7,644 nucleotides of DNA from Prevotella sp. (GTDB lineage Bacteria; Bacteroidota; Bacteroidia; Bacteroidales; Dysgonomonadaceae), in the NCBI GenBank assembly GCA_031260865.1, contig JAISKQ010000099.1:1-7644 (forward strand). Direction: 5' to 3'. The first letter of the stretch is position 1; every line of letters starts with the position of its first letter. A program made the position numbers and the translations under genes. Positions 3,983-7,644 of this stretch are shown here, in pieces. The notes under the pieces are model-generated. The model was not told the DNA's origin and searched no databases. It saw nothing but the letters and a program-made list of their open reading frames with translations.

Positions 3983-6301
3983 ATGAGATACTTTTTAATT
4001 TTATTCTTCGTAATCATCAGTACAACTGCATATTCCCAAAAACGATATACAGTTAGTGGTAAAATCCACGGCGAAGATAATAAAGAACCTCTATCCGGTG
4101 TTTCTGTCAGCGTAAAAGAATATCCTCAACAAGGGAGCTTCAGCGATAGTCATGGCGACTTTACATTGACCCTCCCGCAGGCGGAATATAATTTCATCTT
4201 TCACTTCATGGGGTACAGCACAAAACAAATAAAGATAAAATTGAACGGCGATAAAACGCTGGATATAGAACTAAGCCGGAATGTAGTGTCTCTGAATGAA
4301 GTGGAAATTTCCGCCACAAGGACAGATGAAAACATAAAGAATGTTCAATCAGGTGTCGATAAGTTAGAGGTGAAAGCGATAAGTAAAATACCTGTCCTGC
4401 TGGGCGAAAGAGACATACTGAAAACAATTCAGTTGCTTCCCGGAGTGCAAACAGCGGGCGAAGGCAATATAGGGTTCTATGTAAGAGGCGGAAGCAATGA
4501 CCAGAACTTGATCCTGATGGATAATGCGGTAGTATACAACCCGTCCCATCTTTTTGGCTTCTTTTCCACATTCAACTCCGACGCTGTTGATAATATGACC
4601 CTTTATAAGGGTTCTATGCCGGCGCAATATGGAGGGCGTCTTTCGTCAACCTTGGATGTAAGCATGAGGGATGGGGATATTAAAGACTATCATTTGACAG
4701 GCGGCATAGGCTTGATTTCCTCCCGTCTAACCTTGGAAGGGCCGATACAGAAAGAGAAGTCGTCTTTTATCATCTCCGCCCGACGAACTTATGCGGACGC
4801 CTTAGCCCACGTGGTAGGGGTGGAGCAGATTAAAGATTCCAAATTGTATTTTTACGACCTGAACGCAAAGTTGAATTATGTCTTGTCCAATAAGGATAAG
4901 CTGACGTTCACCGCTTATTACGGCAAAGATAAATTAGGTCTCAACGATGTGGTGATGATGGATTGGGGAAATACGATCGCCGGACTGAAGTGGAATCATA
5001 TTTTTGACGCGAAAAAAGCATCCGTCACAACCTTATCCTATACGGATTATTCCTACAATGTAAGCGTGGATTTAACCACCGGGTTGAATATAGCGTCACA
5101 CATCAAGGATTTTAATCTGAATCAGGAATTTAGTTTCTATCCGAATGATAAGAACGCCATAAAGTTAGGATTTTCATCCGTCTATCATAAGGTTGTTCCC
5201 GGAGAGCTTTCAAGCAAAGATGTATCCAAACTGAATGTGTCTCCGTTTACACATCGCTACTCATGGGACAATGCCCTGTACGCTTCCGATAATATGAAGG
5301 TGGGCGATAAATTGGAATTGAGTTACGGGCTTCGCCTATCCGCTTTCAGCGTTTTAGGGGGAGGTGACTATTACACTTTTGATAAGGACGACCAATCCAT
5401 CGTGGATACGATACCCACCAACAGCGGGCAATTTTTTAAAACATATTGGAATCTCGAACCCCGTCTTTCCGCGGCATATCAGTTGAATGACGTTTCCTCC
5501 ATCAAGGCGGCGTATTCGCGAACCGCCCAGCATCTGCACCTTCTGACCACGTCGAATATGGCAAGCCCGATGGACAGATGGGTTCCTAACACGAACTACA
5601 TAAAACCGGAGATTGCCGATCAGGTATCGCTGGGCTACTTCCATAATTTTCGGAATAATATGTTTGAGTTTAGCGCCGAAATATATTATAAAGATTTAAG
5701 AAATCAGATTGATTATAAAGATGGCGCGGATGTGGCTTCCCGAGACGTGATAGAGACTGAGTTGCTCTTTGGCAAGGGACGGACTTACGGGCTGGAATTG
5801 TTCCTGAAAAAGAAATTCGGGCGGTTCAACGGCTGGGTGGGTTATACATTGGCGCGTAGCGAAAAGAAAATAGATAAAATAAACGACGGCGAATGGTATG
5901 TGGCGAATCAGGATCGCACACATGATATTTCGGTTGTCGCCATTTATGAACTAAATAAGAAATGGACACTGTCCGCCACATGGGTCTTTGCCTCAGGAAA
6001 TCCGATGACATTTCCTTCGGGCAAGTACGCGGTGGATGGGCATGCCATATACTATTACGAAGGTCGAAACCAATACCGGGCGCCGTCGTATCATCGTATG
6101 GATTTAGGGGCGACCTGCGTATTGAAAGAAACGAAACGCTATACCTCGGAACTCTCTTTTGGGTTGTACAATGCTTATGCCCGAAAGAATCCTTATATGT
6201 TTGGATTCAGGCAAAACGAGGAAGACCGTAACAAGTCGGAATCTTATATGATTTACCTGTTCAGTGTGATACCTTCCGTTTCGTGGAATTTTAAATTCTG
6301 A
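3983..6301 (+). CDS. TonB-dependent outer-membrane receptor with carboxypeptidase-regulatory-like domain (772 aa)
   Basis: An outer-membrane beta-barrel transporter driven by TonB-ExbBD. Residues 1-18 are a signal peptide (ending AYS before Gln19). Residues about 22-98 are a CarboxypepD_reg-like domain (VSGKI, LSGVSVSV, SHGDFTLTLP, FHFMGYST). EVEISATR (106-113) is the usual linker just before the plug. The plug runs about 115-230, with LLPGVQ (151-156), FYVRGGS (165-171), LILMDNAVVYNPSHLFGFFS and AQYGGRLSSTLDV. The rest is the barrel, rich in alternating aromatic and polar strands and ending in a terminal Phe typical of outer-membrane proteins. At 772 residues it is shorter than SusC transporters, which often exceed 1000. 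The DUF4249 lipoprotein gene follows after 73 bases with no terminator, so the two are probably co-transcribed. Substrate unknown: no siderophore- or glycan-specific marker is visible. Confidence 0.94.
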   Translation: MRYFLILFFVIISTTAYSQKRYTVSGKIHGEDNKEPLSGVSVSVKEYPQQGSFSDSHGDFTLTLPQAEYNFIFHFMGYSTKQIKIKLNGDKTLDIELSRNVVSLNEVEISATRTDENIKNVQSGVDKLEVKAISKIPVLLGERDILKTIQLLPGVQTAGEGNIGFYVRGGSNDQNLILMDNAVVYNPSHLFGFFSTFNSDAVDNMTLYKGSMPAQYGGRLSSTLDVSMRDGDIKDYHLTGGIGLISSRLTLEGPIQKEKSSFIISARRTYADALAHVVGVEQIKDSKLYFYDLNAKLNYVLSNKDKLTFTAYYGKDKLGLNDVVMMDWGNTIAGLKWNHIFDAKKASVTTLSYTDYSYNVSVDLTTGLNIASHIKDFNLNQEFSFYPNDKNAIKLGFSSVYHKVVPGELSSKDVSKLNVSPFTHRYSWDNALYASDNMKVGDKLELSYGLRLSAFSVLGGGDYYTFDKDDQSIVDTIPTNSGQFFKTYWNLEPRLSAAYQLNDVSSIKAAYSRTAQHLHLLTTSNMASPMDRWVPNTNYIKPEIADQVSLGYFHNFRNNMFEFSAEIYYKDLRNQIDYKDGADVASRDVIETELLFGKGRTYGLELFLKKKFGRFNGWVGYTLARSEKKIDKINDGEWYVANQDRTHDISVVAIYELNKKWTLSATWVFASGNPMTFPSGKYAVDGHAIYYYEGRNQYRAPSYHRMDLGATCVLKETKRYTSELSFGLYNAYARKNPYMFGFRQNEEDRNKSESYMIYLFSVIPSVSWNFKF

Positions 6302-6374
6302 TAGGTAGATTACGATAATTATTTGCAACTATTTGTACTTCATGATATTAAAATTCTTAATTCTTAATTTTATA

Positions 6375-7184
6375 ATGAGCTTAGCCAATAAATATATCCT
6401 TTTAATAATATTGTTTATTTCCCTGATTGCTTGTGAAAAAATAGTGGATGTCGATTTGTCGCAGGCAGAGCCGCGAAATGTGATTGACGCCTCCATAAAA
6501 GAAAACGCGCCGTGCGTTGTGATTTTAACCCAATCGCAAGCATTCTATAATAATGATCCATATAACCGTATAACAGGCGCTGTGGTGGAATTAACAGACG
6601 ATAAAGGAAATACGGAGGTTGTGAAGGAAAGCAATAAGGAAGCCGGCATCTACTTTTCGTCGATGATGGGAGAAGCCCTGCGTACATATCATTTGAAAGT
6701 GACGATTGGCGGGGATGTGTATGAAGCGAAAGCTACGATACCCGAAGCAGTCCCTATCGACAGTATGTATATCTATGACATCAAGATGGGTAAAGATCAC
6801 TATTACTCGCCTTGTATTGTGTTCAACGATCCGCCTGATGTCGAAAATTATTATTATACCATGCTTTCGGTGAATGGCAAAACGATGAAAACCATCTATC
6901 TGGACGACGATGAATTTCGTAACGGATTGAAGGTGGAGAATATATTATTTTTTGACAAAGAAGATAATAATGACGAAGAACTCAAGGTTGGAGATCAAAT
7001 AAAAGTAGAAATGCAATCTTTAGACAAAGGCATGTACACTTTCTTTAAGTCGTTGAGGAGTGTCGCCGCCGGAGGAGCCACCAATCCGTTGACGAATTTT
7101 TCGGGGGGAGCTTTGGGTTGTTTCAAAGCATATGATTCCGGTTATAAAGAAATGACAATTACCGAAGCCGATATAGCGAATTGA
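6375..7184 (+). CDS. DUF4249-type outer-membrane lipoprotein partner of the TonB receptor (269 aa)
   Basis: The start at 6375 gives a clean SPII signal, MSLANKY plus a hydrophobic run and lipobox LIAC, so Cys20 is lipidated. The upstream in-frame ATG at 6342 would add 11 residues and bury that signal. Family-like segments are ITGAVVELTDDKGNT (66-80), YHLKVTIGGDVYEAKATIPE (105-124) followed by PIDS, and near the C-terminus NPLTNFSGGALGCFKAY (237-253). This matches the DUF4249 pattern as I know it. DUF4249 proteins are commonly encoded beside TonB-dependent receptors in Bacteroidota, so a surface ligand-capture or lid role like SusD is a reasonable inference; no biochemical function is established. 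The stretch 6345-6374 before the start is AT-rich with repeated AATTCTTA. Confidence 0.88.
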   Translation: MSLANKYILLIILFISLIACEKIVDVDLSQAEPRNVIDASIKENAPCVVILTQSQAFYNNDPYNRITGAVVELTDDKGNTEVVKESNKEAGIYFSSMMGEALRTYHLKVTIGGDVYEAKATIPEAVPIDSMYIYDIKMGKDHYYSPCIVFNDPPDVENYYYTMLSVNGKTMKTIYLDDDEFRNGLKVENILFFDKEDNNDEELKVGDQIKVEMQSLDKGMYTFFKSLRSVAAGGATNPLTNFSGGALGCFKAYDSGYKEMTITEADIAN

Positions 7185-7196
7185 GTAATAAATCAG

Positions 7197-7204
7197 TATC
7201 TTTG
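7197..7204 (+). promoter_or_regulatory. -7 box of the promoter for the DUF4834-type gene
   Basis: TATCTTTG begins 12 bases after the DUF4249 stop codon and 39 bases before the ATG at 7236. It is overlapped by a 5-bp inverted repeat, TCAGT (7193-7197) and ACTGA (7206-7210). Any -33 element would lie inside the end of the DUF4249 gene; no clear TTTG is seen there. Read-through from the receptor operon is also possible, since no terminator separates them. Confidence 0.6.
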
Positions 7205-7235
7205 CACTGAATTATAATTGAATATTAGTCGCAAT

Positions 7236-7463
7236 ATGTTTAAATTCTTAGGCTTTTTATTATTGCTCGGACTCTTCGGATTCCTTATGTTGGGCGTATG
7301 GCTGGGCAGAATAATCCGCTTTTTCGGTTCGTCTTCCGAAAGAGCTAAAGCAAACCACCGTCAATCGAACAATAGTACTTCAACGGCGAATACGCCGCAA
7401 AAGAAATTTTCAAAAAACGAAGGAGAATACGTTGGTTATGAGGAAATAAAAGATGAAGAATAA
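7236..7463 (+). CDS. Small DUF4834-type membrane protein (75 aa)
   Basis: The protein has one hydrophobic N-terminal segment (residues about 3-24, MFKFLGFLLLLGLFGFLML...), a short basic stretch, a low-complexity Ser/Asn/Thr/Gln linker (about 38-60), and a conserved-looking acidic tail, FSKNEGEYVGYEEIK. This layout, with the EGEYV.YEEIK ending, matches my memory of the Bacteroidetes DUF4834 family, whose function is unknown. It would be anchored in the inner membrane. I chose ATG 7236 over an in-frame TTG at 7218 because it starts directly at MFKFLG and suits the -7 box at 7197. The last codons (GAA GAA TAA) form one arm of the hairpin shared with the convergent glycosyltransferase gene. Confidence 0.85.
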   Translation: MFKFLGFLLLLGLFGFLMLGVWLGRIIRFFGSSSERAKANHRQSNNSTSTANTPQKKFSKNEGEYVGYEEIKDEE

Positions 7464-7479
7464 CACTCGGTTATTCTTC
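7455..7479. terminator. Bidirectional hairpin terminator made from two stop-codon regions
   Basis: GAAGAATAAC (7455-7464) and GTTATTCTTC (7470-7479) are perfect 10-bp inverted arms around the 5-base loop ACTCG. The left arm contains the last two codons and the stop of the DUF4834-type gene. The right arm, read on the minus strand, contains the last two codons and stop of the glycosyltransferase gene. Both proteins therefore end Glu-Glu-stop. T-rich but interrupted sequence follows on both strands (AAAATTTATTTT on plus, ATCTTTTATTT on minus). The stem is AU-rich, so termination strength is uncertain. Confidence 0.65.
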
Positions 7480-7644
7480 AAAATTTATTTTCTCATCGAT
7501 GATGTATTCCGGTCTGTTTTTTACTTCATCGAACAAAACCCCGATGTATTGTCCGAGCACTCCGATTGTTAGTAGTTGTACACCCCCGAAGAATATGATA
7601 AGGATAACCGTTGAAGACCAGCCGGTGATTACATTCGTAAATCC
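7471..7644 (-). CDS. Glycosyltransferase family 2, C-terminal end (partial)
   Basis: Only the last 57 residues are in the window; the gene runs off the right edge and the N-terminal catalytic GT-A domain is not seen. The visible part has a hydrophobic membrane helix (WSSTVILIIFFGGVQLLTIG) followed by VLGQYIGVLFDEVKNRPEYII. That is the characteristic ending of DPM1/GtrB-like polyprenyl-phosphate glycosyltransferases, with the ...G.Y.G..y.EvK.RP.Y.i signature. These transfer a sugar from a nucleotide sugar to a lipid carrier at the inner membrane, for surface glycan or protein glycosylation. The frame is continuous to the TAA at 7471-7473. Its end converges on the DUF4834-type gene, with 7 bases between the stops. 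Confidence 0.85.
   Translation of the reverse strand, partial: GFTNVITGWSSTVILIIFFGGVQLLTIGVLGQYIGVLFDEVKNRPEYIIDEKINFEE

Noticed and set aside
6333..6374. Longer N-terminus for the DUF4249 lipoprotein (TTG 6333 or ATG 6342)
   Set aside because: The extra residues are translated from AT-rich AATTCTTA repeats and would place a second hydrophobic stretch before the lipoprotein signal. ATG 6375 gives a normal 19-residue signal peptide.
7218..7235. TTG start for the DUF4834-type gene
   Set aside because: It would leave a leader of only a few bases after the -7 box at 7197-7204 and add six polar residues before the hydrophobic segment. ATG 7236 fits better.

Overview
The window looks like Bacteroidota DNA, most likely order Bacteroidales. 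Four things support this: TAnnTTTG-type -7 promoter boxes (TATCTTTG three times, TATATTTG once) with no clear Shine-Dalgarno sites; a TonB-dependent receptor with a carboxypeptidase-regulatory-like N-terminal domain followed by a DUF4249-type lipoprotein; a small DUF4834-type membrane protein; and SPII lipoproteins. Genus cannot be settled from the sequence alone.

Layout. Bases 1-1293 hold no convincing gene and form a repeat island. It contains a GC-richer block at the left edge, four copies of a direct repeat centred on AAAAGGTRACAAAAGTAACA, an array of three related CGACCCC-N3-GGGGTCG hairpins about 50 bp apart, AT-rich simple repeats, and a second GC-rich block near 1031-1108. A promoter then leads into a lone lipoprotein gene of unknown function (1294-2214, +), closed by a strong intrinsic terminator. 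The convergent gap 2215-2601 carries two long inverted repeats and a 69-codon open frame on the minus strand without an ATG, possibly a decayed gene. Next comes a secreted glycerophosphodiester phosphodiesterase (2602-3615, -). A 367-bp divergent intergenic region with a perfect 14-bp palindrome separates it from a two-gene outer-membrane unit: TonB-dependent receptor (3983-6301, +) and DUF4249 lipoprotein (6375-7184, +). A small DUF4834-type protein (7236-7463, +) has its own -7 box. It converges on the C-terminal end of a family 2 glycosyltransferase (7471-7644, -, cut by the window edge). A perfect 10-bp hairpin built from the two stop-codon regions lies between them.

How the genes may work together. 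The receptor and DUF4249 lipoprotein very likely form an outer-membrane uptake pair for an unknown ligand. The divergent GDPD hydrolyses glycerophosphodiesters outside the cytoplasm, so a shared scavenging role is possible but rests only on position. I found no CRISPR array, tRNA, rRNA, transposase or phage gene. The least explained parts are the non-coding ones: the left repeat island, the ATG-less frame with its palindrome, and the stop-codon hairpin.
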